The position numbers were made by a program, and so were the translations under genes. Source: Silene latifolia (lineage: Eukaryota; Streptophyta; Magnoliopsida; Caryophyllales; Caryophyllaceae). From it: a stretch of 64,000 nt of DNA. Positions 13,259-24,974 of this stretch are shown piece after piece. The stretch is taken from NCBI RefSeq assembly GCF_048544455.1, contig NC_133536.1, positions 31,250,152 through 31,314,151 of the forward strand, given 5' to 3'. The notes below the pieces were generated by a model. It was not told where the DNA came from. It was given only the letters and a program-made list of their open reading frames with translations, and did not search any database. Numbering within the stretch: position 1 is the stretch's first letter; every line of letters begins with the position of its first letter.

Positions 13259-13978
13259 CCTCCCAGCCGGGACGCCTAGCATAGAGGGGGGTGACTTTGT
13301 TCTTGCTTATCCGAGATGGTTGTCTTTAAGAACGACCTTGGGTATGACCGAAGACAAAACGAATTGAGTCTTAATGGATATAAAGAATATCTTAGCAACG
13401 ATATAATTACAGTTATAAAATTATTGAAGGTTGCTTAGACTTTTTAATCCGACAAAAATGGTTAAAGATAATGAATAGAGTGAAATAAAGTTCTCGGGAG
13501 TTTTAGAGGCTCTTTTTATGACAAACTAAATTATTTAGATTAGAAATTTACTAATATAAAATACAACCTGTTACACTCGATCCATACATTTATCCGCACA
13601 AGAGGTGCGAGCGTTATGCAATCTTTGAATGATTGTTAGTTAGTCGTGTGTAGTGTGCGAGGAAAATTCAACTTTAAGGTAATGATATTCATCAAGCCAC
13701 ATGCATATTTTTTTATCCAGATAACATTTTCTTATCACTATTTTGCTATTGGTCAAATCATCTTTTTTATCAACGTACATACTGAACAGTTGTACTGCTC
13801 ATAAGTCAAGTAGTACTTTATCTATCACCTCTCTCGTATGGTCCTTGTACTATATCATGCATGTGTTTGTGACGCTTTTAAGTAAAACCTACCATATTCA
13901 TAAAGATGTATTTATATTATCATTAATCTAAAAGAACATTAATAGATATTCGCATCATTATTGGATTTCAACAAAACA

Positions 13979-13983
13979 TTATG
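13979..13983. repeat. Target site duplication TTATG, left copy
   Basis: It matches TTATG at 21300-21304 exactly. The pair defines the borders of the 7316-bp gypsy insertion. Confidence 0.9.
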
Positions 13984-15313
13984 TGTAACACCCCCTCATA
14001 CCAAGGTACCTTACCAGGACTACCCAAGCATGAAAGGCTGTTACCATCTCGGTTGCCCGAGGTTAGTATAGATCAAAAGCGTCCGTCCTAAACACATTTA
14101 TTAGAAGTACTGTAAAGTATTAATGTTTACAACAATTCAAATCCAAACCAAAACCAATAAAGTGAATACAACTGAGGACAACTACAAAATCATAGCCAAG
14201 ACTCGTGACTGTAATACTACAACTGGTGATGACGACTTCCCCATGACCGCCCAAGCTCACCAAAAGCAATACTCACAAATCTGCTCACCATCCCGAATGG
14301 ATCACCGCAGTTTTACAAAACAACAACAACGGGGTCGATACTACTCAATCAATCTAAGACAACAAACAATACCACCAAATGATCATCGATCTCACACAAG
14401 AATCGACTACACACCGAAGTGTGTAGCCCCGCCAGATTACCCATCGCAACAGTAATCCTCGCCGCGATGGGTGACCGCACCCATCCCCACCTAGTCCAAA
14501 CTCATCAATGAGCGACTAACAATCCCCGTCCCTTAATGTGCACATCCCCTCCCGTGACGGGTTCCACGGAGGGCGAACTAGGGTGTGAAGCCACTCCCGC
14601 AAGTGACTCCACCACAATCACACACACACGACATCACAAACACACAACACCACAACCGTCACAACACAACCACACCAACACCGTCTCCACAACACCCATC
14701 CTCCGATGATCAGCAGATAACAACAATTATGAACATATGCAATCTCAATCAATTAACGATCGAGTAGGAGAAACCCTACCTTTTCGCAATCCGCTTACGC
14801 TGCAATCAACCATACAAATGCATAACAAATACCACATCGTCACCTACAACAACAATTACATGATTCCAATCACTAATCGCAAAACCCCATTTCCCCCAAT
14901 TCATGATCAAAGACAAACCCTAAATATCAATCATTGAATATAAGGATGGGGACTTACCGAAGATGAATCAAAGGAAAGAATACAATTGCTATGATCACCC
15001 AAAGGAGAGATTCAGAGATGATTAGAGCGTCGTAGGATGTTTTAGGTTTTATAAATTGTAAATAGAAACTGTTTATCGTAATATATAACGCCCTAACCAT
15101 TCCCAAATAAAACTGCAGAAATAATACTCGACGGACCGGGTACTCGGTCGAGTATAGAGCATACTCGGCCGAGTATCCTCTACTCGGTCGAGTATTCCTC
15201 ATACTCGGCCGAGTATTCCTCGGAAGCCAAAACAGAATACACCTTTAACATTACTCGGCCGAGTAGGCACTACTCGGTCGAGTACTTAACTTATAAAAAT
15301 CCGTAGTGTTACA
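13984..15313 (-). repeat. Gypsy 3' LTR (left in window, 1330 bp)
   Basis: It is near identical to 19964-21299, with roughly fifteen small substitutions or indels by eye. Read on the plus strand it starts TGTAACACCCCCTC and ends CGTAGTGTTACA. Six palindromic ACTCGG(T/C)CGAGT motifs lie at about 15134-15284, as a group of four followed by two. Short open frames on both strands inside it are not genes. Confidence 0.9.
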
Positions 15314-15330
15314 ATCTTCCCCCCTTAAAA
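15314..15330 (-). other. Polypurine tract of the gypsy element
   Basis: On the minus strand this reads AAGGGGGGAAGA, directly before the LTR. It is the expected plus-strand priming site. A weaker second copy of the same pol-end segment lies at about 15720-15765. Confidence 0.75.
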
Positions 15331-18300
15331 AGAACTTCGTCCCGAAGTTCACACTCTACTATAAAACAAAGCACAACACTACGCCACAAGACTATACCAA
15401 CCACATATAACAACACCAAGGAACTATACAAGTCACCACAAAAATCGTTATCCCGACTCAAAGCAAAACAACAAACAAAACGAAACACGACCGCGAAGTT
15501 CCAACCCAACCTATAAAACATGGACACTTAACACCAACTCCACAAACCACTCTTCCTTCCACAACATGGCTCACGATATCGTCCCAACTATAGCATAGGC
15601 TCTCAATACTGACTCCATAACATTACCCAATAACCACAATATAATGTTGCCAACCTTGTATTACTTCCATAACACTCAATAGCACTCAATCCACAAAAGA
15701 AGATCAATCATCAAAACGGAATGTTACATTCTACCACTCTTAAAAGGAACTTCGTCCTCGAAGTTTACTCACACTCATCCACATCATCATCCAATTTGCC
15801 AAAACTCTCGAACTCATAAATATCATCATCCACTTTTATCAACACTATCAAAAATTCACACACTCCTAAACATCGAACTACTACAAGCATAGCCATGGCC
15901 TTTTAACACTATCAACCACTATATGTACCCATCCATTCCTTATGCTACACCAACACTCTACGTCCAATAATATTACGACATGCACAACCCTCAAACGCTC
16001 TTTGCCGCATCCTACTCCTCTTAAGACACATGTTACGTCCTCGTAACTCACTAATACTAGATCTTTAGCTATACCTCTCATTATTTTCATCACCACCACA
16101 TGTGAAAGATACCCACCTATAATCTAACACTTACTATATCCAAGGCTCTCTTACTTAAACAGTTCTCATACCTCAACTCATTCTGCACTCCATCTAACCA
16201 ATGCCACACAATCCTGATCATAACAAACACTCTAACTCTTCCACATTACCGCAACACGACATACCTCTCTATATAAACTATATAAAACTCTTATCGCCAA
16301 AAGCATAATTCACGATCCACACTTGCTACGTACACTCACACTAGATCCTCAAGTTCCTTTCTTTCATTACCGCAAGACTCATACATAACTTAACACGACC
16401 CTAAATACCCAACACCCTACACTCACTGTCTCAACAAAGGATTATGAACCATCCGCATATATCGATCATTACCACACATGTTCTACGAATCACTTGCCAT
16501 TACCATGTCTACCAAAGCCTCATCTAGAACAAGATCAAAATTACTCGACAACCTATCACAACTGTGTCCCATCAACACAATATCACTATACCATGATAAC
16601 AACGAAAACATATACAACTATCTTTCATATCATACTCTACCCTCATTCCCAAACTGAAACTGGTAAGAAACATCAACAAACAAAACAACGGTCTACATGT
16701 CTAACCGAAATTCACAAGAAACAACAAAGAATAAAAAACAACAATCTATGCATAATCTGGTCTGTACTTTCAAAACTCAAATCGTAACCGCCCGTATACT
16801 CCACCACAACCGGTGACGGCTTCAGAACACCGCCGCAAAGAATAACAAGATCATAGCGCAAAATGCCCGCATCACAACACAAAGTACCGTGCCCGGATCA
16901 CCACCCGAGGCACAACACCCACATCGATAAACATCACACCCACATATAATTCCCATAAACACCGACTCGGATGACATTTCGAACAAGAAAACTCTTTCAA
17001 AACCGTTTTACTAGATTATAACACAACATATTATACGGAATAAACATACAAGAGTCTCATGCCTATCATCCATACCTTTTCACGGAATAAACATGTATCA
17101 TCAATACACATACGATTTTAACTATCCATGCCAGATCAACCAAATTATTACCTTTTGAACCTCATTCCATTAGATTGTCGTACCCAACATCTATCACAAC
17201 CATTCATATAACAACTTAAAGACTATCACACCCTACATTTTCTCGTGAGGTCGAACCTCACACAAACATTTATACACATCATAGACCCATAATCACATCC
17301 AACTAGTCAATCCTGATCACGTAAGTTACCACTTGACAAAGAATACCTCTTATCCGGACTTAACTCAGGTGCCTTTCATAACATACCCTCTCATACACTC
17401 AATTATCACCACCCGACGAACGTAGTCATATCATCGGTACCCAATTACCAAATGAATACCTCATATATCCATATTTTACAGTCCCTCAAAACCACACATA
17501 CCAACCAAGCCTCCACAAAACAACCTTTTTAGAACAACTAACTTCCCCAAAATAACATCATCCTCAACCACTAGTGACAATACTATGACACCAACATTTT
17601 TCATGTGACTACTCTCTTACTATCACTTCTTAATATAACAATCCTTTTCCTCCCTTTGGTTCTCATCCCAAACAACAAACATCAAATATATCAACAAAAA
17701 TCACCTCAACACTATTTCCAATTCCATCCGTAATTGTATCGTCACCCGACTCACCACCAAAATCTCATATCGTGCAAATTCTTTACCCAACTTTTGCTTT
17801 CTTTAATTCCTCGAAACTCATGATTATCATGTTGTCCTGGAACTTCTATATAACTGTAAACTCAAATCCTCATGATAGTATCATACATCTCTACGATTCC
17901 TTACTTTTATATCACATATCCTCAGTGAACATGTTCCTAGTTTTACTCCCCTTATTCTTTTCTTTTACCCTCGACAAACTCCCTTAATAATTCAACTCTT
18001 CATTATTTCTATCTAACTCTCTAGTGCTCCGGTTACCTTCACATTGCTCCAAACTCAAATCCCATTATTTTATGTCGATATCATCTCACTCTTTCTTACC
18101 ATGGGTCTTCTCTCATTATACTATAACTCCCAATTGTCACTAATCTATCCATAAAATCAACGTTTAAAGTTCAAACAATTGCATCTCCCTTTTTACATCA
18201 CTAGGAAACCAAAATTCATCTCATACCGTTAGTTGCCCAAAGAATTACTCACTAGGCTCACATCGTGAAAATTCCAAATTCCCAAACTTGGTCACTATCT

Positions 18301-18797
18301 ACAAATCCACGTCGCGACATAACTCTATCTAAGTTCACTATATACCCCTCTTCTCCATCCCTCTAAAGCAACCTTTCATTACATATATCCTTAAGCAACA
18401 CAATGCTAACCGTCTCCCTCTATAAGTCCTTACACATCCCGAAATGTCACACTTACTTTTATATACTACTCAATACACGACTATATCACTCATCGTATCT
18501 CACAAAACATGCTCTTTACCTCGATTAGCTCATCATTCTTCCCTTTTCTTTTTCCACTATCCTTCACAACCACATTAACACATGTCTTCCTTACCCAACA
18601 CATGTCCCTCATAAGCCATCATTCTCCATGTCATACCTTCCGGTAACTTACGTATCAAGACCGTCTCACATATAAAAGAATGCGTTAAGACTCAAAACAT
18701 ACATGTGTATATACCCTACGACTCAAAACAATGAAAAACATAGCCACCGGCTCAAAACAAAAGTAAGAACATAGCCACCGACTCAAAGTGGCCGCCC

Positions 18798-19106
18798 AAC
18801 GAGGTACTCGGTCGAATACATAACATACTAGGTCGAGTAAAGGGTACTCGGTCGAGTAACTATATTACTAGGTCGAGTTTTCGACTCCAGAAGCAACTCA
18901 ATTGCCGCAGAAGGATTACTCGGTCGAGTATTGGGAATACTCGGCCGAGTAGACCTTACTCGGTCGAGTATGAGACTACTCGGCCGAGTTCACGACTCCA
19001 GACGCTAAACAGTATTATCACAGAGAGATTACTCGGCCGAATATGGAATACTCGGTCGAGTATAAAAGACACTCGGCCGAGTAGGGACTACTCGGTCGAG
19101 TATAGG
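18798..19106. repeat. Array of twelve ACTCGG(T/C)CGAGT-type palindromes
   Basis: Twelve 14-bp motifs close to TACTCGGCCGAGTA occur here in three groups of four (about 18801-18880, 18913-18990, 19026-19102). Spacers containing CGACTCCAGA.GC separate the groups. Motifs sit about 18-25 bp apart within a group. The GGCC form is a perfect palindrome and the GGTC form is one base off. The array lies in the 5' half of the minus-strand gypsy interior. Confidence 0.85.
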
Positions 19107-19947
19107 CGCATTCTCGAAGACCGTCCAGTTTTCGTAAAACAGTCATATCTCACTCGTTACTTGGTCATTCTGGGCGTGTGACCTATCGTTAGAATCGTAA
19201 GAGGACAAGCTATCACCTCAACTTGGAATCACAGCAATATCATTTCTCGAACTCGACTTATAACAGTTTTAAGACAACCCTTCCGTAATCGGTATACAGA
19301 TAAATCAAGCTTTCTAATGCCAAAACAACTTGAACATGCATAAGGCAACAAAAAAAACTTAATACTTCTAAATACCAGTACATAGATGAACTTTTATCAT
19401 TCTCACATGAGAATTAAACACGACATTTAGGTATATAAACGCTTGACCTTAATCACATGCTTATACCAACAAATAAAACACTATCATTATCCTGATCATA
19501 TACACATGTACCACTACCCTTTTGAAAGCCACGTATTAAACAGGTAACATGCTCAACATATTTCATGTTCAAGATATATCATATACGAATTCACAATTCA
19601 CCTTTCATATTTTACCATGTTCCAACACTTAACATGCCAACATATTCCATGCTCAAAGTTTCAACATCAACAAATCGTCGATACATCTTTCAACAACTAT
19701 CACATTCCACTTCTTTCATCATTTAATCCAACCATGCACAAGATTCAAACTATAGATATCAAACACACATAACGCAAACATATAACAGTTTTCCCCCATG
19801 TGACCGGCTTGAGATCGTAAGGGCCTTAGTGCGACTCCGGGACGTCTCCCAAGTCTTTGCGGTAGCTCCAAACAACTCTCCCCGGGTTCATTTTATTTAG
19901 ACTCCCTACGTTCATTAGGTTCATTAGTTTTAGGTGCCGGAATCGTC

Positions 19948-19960
19948 GGCTCTGATACCA
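19948..19960 (-). other. tRNA-iMet primer binding site
   Basis: The minus-strand sequence TGGTATCAGAGCC is complementary to the 3' end of plant initiator-methionine tRNA. It lies three bases inside the right-hand LTR and fixes the orientation of the element. Confidence 0.88.
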
Positions 19961-19963
19961 CTT

Positions 19964-21299
19964 TGTAACACCCCCTCATACCAAGGTACCTTACCAGGAC
20001 TACCCAAGCATGAAAGGCTGTTACCATCTCGGTTGCCCGAGGTTAGTATAGATCAAAAGCGTCCGTCTAAAACATTTATTAGAAGTCTTGTAAAAGTATT
20101 AATGTTTACAACAATTCAAATCCAAACCAAAACCAATAAAGTGAATACAACTGAGGACAACTACAAAATCATAGCCAAGACTCGTGACTGTAATACTACA
20201 ACTGGTGATGACGACTTCCCCATGACCGCCCAAGCTCACCAAAAGCAATACCTGTCAAATCTGCTCACCATCCCCGAATGGATCACCGCAGGTTTTACAA
20301 AACAACAACAACGGGGTCAGTACTACTCAATCAATCTAAGACAACAAACAATACCACCACCGATCATCGATCTCACACGAGAATCGACTACACACCGAAG
20401 TGTGTAGCCCCGCCATTACCCATCGCAACAGTAATCCTCGCCGCCCGATGGGTGACCGCACCCATCCCCACCTAGTCCAGCTCATCAATGAGCGACTAAC
20501 AATCCCTGTCCCTTAATGTGCACATCCCCTCCCGTGACGGGTTCCACGGAGGGCGAACTAGGGTGTGAAGCCACTCCCGCAAGTGACTCCACCACAATCA
20601 CACACACAAAGATCACAAAATTGTCACAACACCACAACCGTCACAACACAACCACACCAACACCGTCTCCACAACACCCATCCTCCGATGATCAGCAGAT
20701 AACAACAATTATGAACATATGCAATCTCAATCAATTAACAGTACTGAGTAGGAGAAACCCTACCTTTTCGCAATCCGCTTACGCTGCAATCAACCATACA
20801 AATGCATAACAAATACCACATCGTCACCTACAACAACAATTACATGATTCCAATCACTAACTGCAAAACCCCATTTCCCCCAATTCATGATCAAAGACAA
20901 ACCCTAAATATCAATCATTGAATATAAGGATGGGGACTTACCGAAGATGAATCAAAGGAAAGAATACAATTGCTATGATCACCCAAAGGAGAGATTCAGA
21001 GATGATTAGAGCGTCGTAGGATGTTTTAGGTTTTATAAATTGTAAATAGAAACTGTTTATCGTAATATATAACGCCCTAACCATTCCCAAATAAAACTGC
21101 AGAAATAATACTCGACGGACCGGGTACTCGGTCGAGTATAGAGCATACTCGGCCGAGTATCCTCTACTCGGTCGAGTATTCCTCATACTCGGCCGAGTAT
21201 TCCTCGGCAGAAGCCAAACAGAATACACCTTTAACATTACTCGGCCGAGTAGGCACTACTCGGTCGAGTACTTAACTTATAAAAATCCGTAGTGTTACA
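19964..21299 (-). repeat. Gypsy 5' LTR (right in window, 1336 bp)
   Basis: This is the partner of 13984-15313. It is followed by target duplication TTATG at 21300-21304. It has the same six palindromes in the same four-plus-two arrangement at about 21120-21270. Several differences from the other LTR are 2-3 base replacements rather than single transitions. Confidence 0.9.
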
Positions 21300-21304
21300 T
21301 TATG

Positions 21305-21938
21305 ATACTTAATTAAGCTTTTCTAAAGTCGATGTGATATTGTTGGCAAACAGTCATACACTGCAAATATCTTTACCATATTATAGTCGGAACCAACTTT
21401 GAAGTTTGATGTATTCATTCACATAAAAGGGTCGTGTTTTATGGGAACTAATGACATTGACTCTTCAAATATATATTAATAACAAAATATGAAGTTTTTT
21501 TTTTATATTATTGGCATGATTTACTTACTTTAATGTTATTTATAGAATTTTTTGTAGGTTTGGCCTCAACCATTAGATTTTTTTTTTTCTGTTCACTCTT
21601 CATGTATGTCTTTATTATTCATTTTCATTATTCATTTTTCTATTGAACACACGAACCACTTAATATAAAATATTGTTGATTTTCATATCGTTTTCTATTC
21701 TTTAATGTGAATTCCCATGTATTTTTTTTATCTTCTTTTCATTGATTACACCAAGACTCAACTTGGTGGAAACTAAGTACCTAATACGGAAATTAAAAAT
21801 TGAATACTTCAATTTTGCAAAATATACGAAAGTTCTTTAAACTATAAAAATTACAAACTTTATTGTACGATAATACTAGCCATATACTCTTAGTACTGGA
21901 TCGCTAAAATCTATGACAAGATCATAAGTATCAAATAA

Positions 21939-22019
<81 letters not shown>

Positions 22020-22102
22020 AAAACATTATACATTTATTGCAAGTTTAAAGCTATTTTTTTTAGTTTTAAAACTAAGGTATTTAGAAGATGTAATTATCTC
22101 AA
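21305..22102. other. AT-rich intergenic DNA downstream of the BAHD gene
   Basis: Apart from the trinucleotide microsatellite listed separately, I see only AT-rich DNA. It should contain the 3' untranslated region and poly(A) site of the minus-strand acyltransferase gene, which I cannot place exactly. Confidence 0.4.
21939..22018. repeat. (ATT)n microsatellite, about 26 units
   Basis: This is an uninterrupted TTA/ATT trinucleotide run of about 80 bp, starting 85 bp from the stop codon of the acyltransferase gene on the downstream side. Its length suggests it is polymorphic. Confidence 0.97.
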
Positions 22103-23741
22103 TTATATATCGAACACGTAAGTTATAAACTTCTTCATTTTTTCCTTTTCAAGACCCATCCATATATTTATACCTACGTTCCTATTTTGATTTGCATTCC
22201 CTTCAGAAAGTAACAACACAAACTCATCGCTTCCACTTAGAACTGGTCCCATATGTATCGGTCGTCCATACCCGAAATCAAGGTCACCAAATGGAAGTTT
22301 ACACCATGCCGATACGTAGAAATTACCATTGGTTGTTGCTGGAATACCCTTATAAATTTCCAACCAATCAATCACCGACCGTATATAGTCTTCTGTTATT
22401 CTTTCTTTAGCTTCTTTGATCAACCTTACACCAAATGATATTGGGTTTTCTAGTAAGTCGTTGACTTTTGAAGTGGCAAAAGCTGTAACTACGGCATTTC
22501 CGACAAATCCGTTTGGTAAAGGTGGTGAAATTATTGATCGTATGTCTACTGCAAATAAAACAGTTGACAAGTCATCAGATTTGTCGAAAACTGCCTTTGT
22601 TCTTTGCTTCCATATATGTGCAATGATAGCCTCAAAAGTTGAGCATTTTATCTTTGATTTATCTTTAAGTAGAGTTATCATTTGAAGATTAAATTTAAAG
22701 AGTTTATGAGAGTATTTGTTTGCAAAGATCAATGGAGATGGTGCTGATTCATAAGAGGTAGTAAAGGCAGTTGCAAGAGAAGATATTTTTGGTAACATTA
22801 TATATTCATTATGAGGGTATTTGATTGTAGGAGGATTTCTGGCTTTGATTGATGTCCTATTATTGCATATTACTGGAAATTTCAAGCCTTCACCCTTGCA
22901 TATTGACACGAGATTCAAAAACATTTCACAAGCAGCTTTGCCGTCCAAAATTGCGTGGCTTGTTAAAAACCCAACTGAAAATCCTCCACACTTGAATCTT
23001 GTAACCTATAACAAGCATGATAAGTATCATATCGAGATGTATCAAAAACTTTAACGGCTCTTATTATATACGTGCACTAACTATTATCTCATGCACAAAC
23101 TACAAGCATAAAATCGTTATGTAACACACTATTTGTCTTAATAAATTGTTTACCTTTTAAATTTTTTGTGATAAGTATTTTTATCAAAGATGAACAAGTG
23201 ATCGGGACGAGAGAGTAATAATGTGAGACTCTAATATATCATTCATAAGCATGTAAGAAATTATGAAATTAGTTAATTATAAAGAACTTACTTTGATTGT
23301 TAAAAGCGGTCTTTCATCTAATTTCCCGTATACGTTCGGACGATGGATGAAGTAACCAAATGTAGGGTTAGGAAGAGAAAGATCTCCTAAGTCACTTAAC
23401 ATGAGCTTTGAGCTCGCGCTAACAAAAGGAATTCCAACATTATTACAAACAAGCTCTAATTTATGCAAATCACCATTAAATTTTAGTCTACCCGCCATAA
23501 AATAGTAAGGGATAAGAAGTTCACATGTTGCTTTCTTCACTTTCTCAGCAATATCATTTGTAGGTGCTTTTTTGTCTTCTTCAACTTGAAAAAAATAAAG
23601 GGTTTCAACAGGAAAAGTTACTGCTTGGTCAATATTTGACAAAAATATAATTTCAGGAGGGACTAAATCTTTTGGAGATATTAACGTAACTATCTCATCC
23701 GTTTCTACATCTTTGTCAATTACTATAACATTGGTCTCCAT
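22103..23741 (-). CDS. BAHD acyltransferase (HHT/ASFT-like), two exons
   Basis: This gene should encode a cytosolic enzyme that moves an acyl group from acyl-CoA to an alcohol or amine acceptor. Exon 1 is 23741-23292 (150 codons), with donor AAA|GTAAGT. The intron is 23291-23006. Exon 2 is 23005-22103, after acceptor TTATAG. The join is in phase and gives 450 aa, the normal BAHD length. The catalytic HXXXD motif is HAILD at residues 167-171, two lines after the splice junction. The structural DFGWG motif is present as DFGYG at 393-397, followed by RPIHMGP. The N-terminus (LVPPEIIFLSNIDQ) and the HXXXD context resemble omega-hydroxypalmitate feruloyl transferase and alkyl-ferulate enzymes. The substrate cannot be told from sequence. 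The frame is intact, so it is probably functional. The start chosen is the first Met, 13 residues before the conserved TDEIVTLISP region. Confidence 0.92.
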
Positions 23742-24349
23742 TGTGATTTTGTATTTTGCCTAGTGTTTTGAAAAATGGTTGTATAAATAAGTATCATATA
23801 TGATAAAATCTAAAATTTAGAGGGTTGGTGGAGAATACATGAAATGAGCATTACAAATTAAAATATTACACCATCCATTAGACATGAATACTGAATTATA
23901 GGCATGATTTCTCCATTTCTTTTAACTTTAGAAGAATGACATAGAGACAATTTATGAGCATTTCACACTATGAAGTAACGAAGCTATTGATAAGACAAAA
24001 CTAAAATTAAATATAAAACCTTATCTCTCCACTTTGTATTTTTCATTTAATTTTAAGCGGTCTCTTACATACGTTTTATTATATTTATATATTATTATTA
24101 ATATTTTGTTGAAATTTTAATTTATGAACGAGTTTCTTTTTATCACAATCGTAAGTAAGTAAATATCAGGTTATAAATAATATTTTCTAAAGTATATTCA
24201 TGAGGAATGTCCAATTGAATTTGGAGGCCCTGTGCCAAATTATACATTTGATACCTGAGTTCTATGATTATATGGAGTGCTAAAAAAATTGGTTCGACTT
24301 ACATATATTTCTATTAAAAGAAATTTACATAGTATAAAAGAAGAGTCTT
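23742..24349. other. Upstream region of the BAHD gene
   Basis: This should hold the promoter of the minus-strand gene. It is AT-rich. I see no convincing TATA box at a usual distance and no protein-coding frame. A segment at about 24263-24330 is duplicated at 28673-28738 and is listed separately. Confidence 0.4.
24263..24330. repeat. 66-bp direct repeat, copy 1
   Basis: The segment starting TCTATGATTATATGGAGTGC is repeated at 28673-28738 with about two mismatches. The two copies flank the Harbinger transposon at unequal distances. Confidence 0.85.
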
Positions 24350-24974
24350 TTAGACCATCCCCAAGTAATGTCAATTGCTTGGTCATGACCTTGCTTGGTC
24401 ATGGTTAATGAAGTAATTAGGAGTGTTAATGTGTGACCAAAGGTGGATAAATTGTGACCAAAAACAAGAAATGGTCAATTTGTGACCAAGGTTGATAAAA
24501 AAAGATGTCTTATTGACCTTCTTATGTGTCAATTTTCTATTGGTTGAACAATTATAAAACAATAAAAAAAGTACTCTACACTAATCTAATCTACACTACT
24601 CTATAGTCTATTGTTGTACTTCTCTTATGCTCCTTCTTCAACTCAACAGCTCAACTCTCTCCACTGCTCTTCTTCAATTCACACGGATAAACTTTAATTC
24701 TTCATTTACTTCTCAAATTTCAATATCCATACATACCAACAATAAAAGTAAAAGCACATTAATTAACTTTTTATTTTTGAAATTAAAAAAAGTCTATAAA
24801 AAGAGGATTTCTTCAGTCAAAATTTACTCAGTCACAATTTTTTGACTCACAAAAAAATTACTTACAGTAAAAAAAAAATCCACACATCAGAAATTTTCCA
24901 AAGTTTTTTAATCATAAAAACATTACTCACGGTAAAAAAAAATTCCAAACACATCTCAAATTTTCCAAAAAGTT

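Larger units (their letters stand above)
9193..13978. other. Degenerate repeat debris, no gene recognised
   Basis: No reading frame here looks like a host protein. A poly-G run lies at 9420-9436 and an A-rich low-complexity stretch at about 10405-10620. The block from about 9895 (GTGGAGTCGCCACCAATTTT) to 10150, and the block near 11440-11470 (TTTTACACCCTCAGACTTAG), resemble LTR/leader sequences of Tat/Ogre-type Ty3/gypsy elements. I could not find paired LTRs, a primer site or pol motifs, so the assignment is weak. Imperfect GCGCAG...CTGCGTC palindromes recur at about 10708-10735, 11255-11310 and 11853-11915. About 12540-13000 may be an antisense coding relic of a retroelement. Confidence 0.35.
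13984..21299 (-). mobile_element. Structurally complete Ty3/gypsy (Tekay-like chromovirus) element, probably non-autonomous
   Basis: The element has two 1.33-kb LTRs (TGTAACAC... to ...TGTTACA read on either strand), a 4.65-kb interior and the 5-bp duplication TTATG. Its orientation is minus. Read on that strand, TGGTATCAGAGCC (19960-19948) follows the right-hand LTR by three bases and matches the 3' end of initiator-Met tRNA. A polypurine tract AAGGGGGGAAGA (about 15325-15314) abuts the left-hand LTR. The last codons before it read DEVLFKGGRL, which resembles the C-terminus of Tekay/Del polyproteins. No long gag-pol frame remains; the longest internal frames are under 100 codons. The plus strand of the interior is strikingly poor in G. 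It probably depends on other elements for movement, or is dead. Confidence 0.88.

Noticed and set aside
14123-14937. Open frames of 60-110 codons within the gypsy LTRs (also 19934-20809 and the minus-strand frames)
   Set aside because: They lie in LTR sequence, have biased composition without a domain, and appear in both LTR copies with frame differences.
18798-19106. CRISPR-like array
   Set aside because: The regular palindromes resemble repeats and spacers, but this is a plant retrotransposon interior. The spacers are short and repeat themselves, and no cas genes exist.
19948-19960. tRNA gene
   Set aside because: Only 13 bases match initiator-Met tRNA, placed next to an LTR; it is a primer binding site. 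I saw no complete tRNA or rRNA gene in the window.
22192-23054. Plus-strand frames opposite the acyltransferase
   Set aside because: They are antisense shadows of the BAHD exons; the minus strand carries the HAILD and DFGYG motifs.
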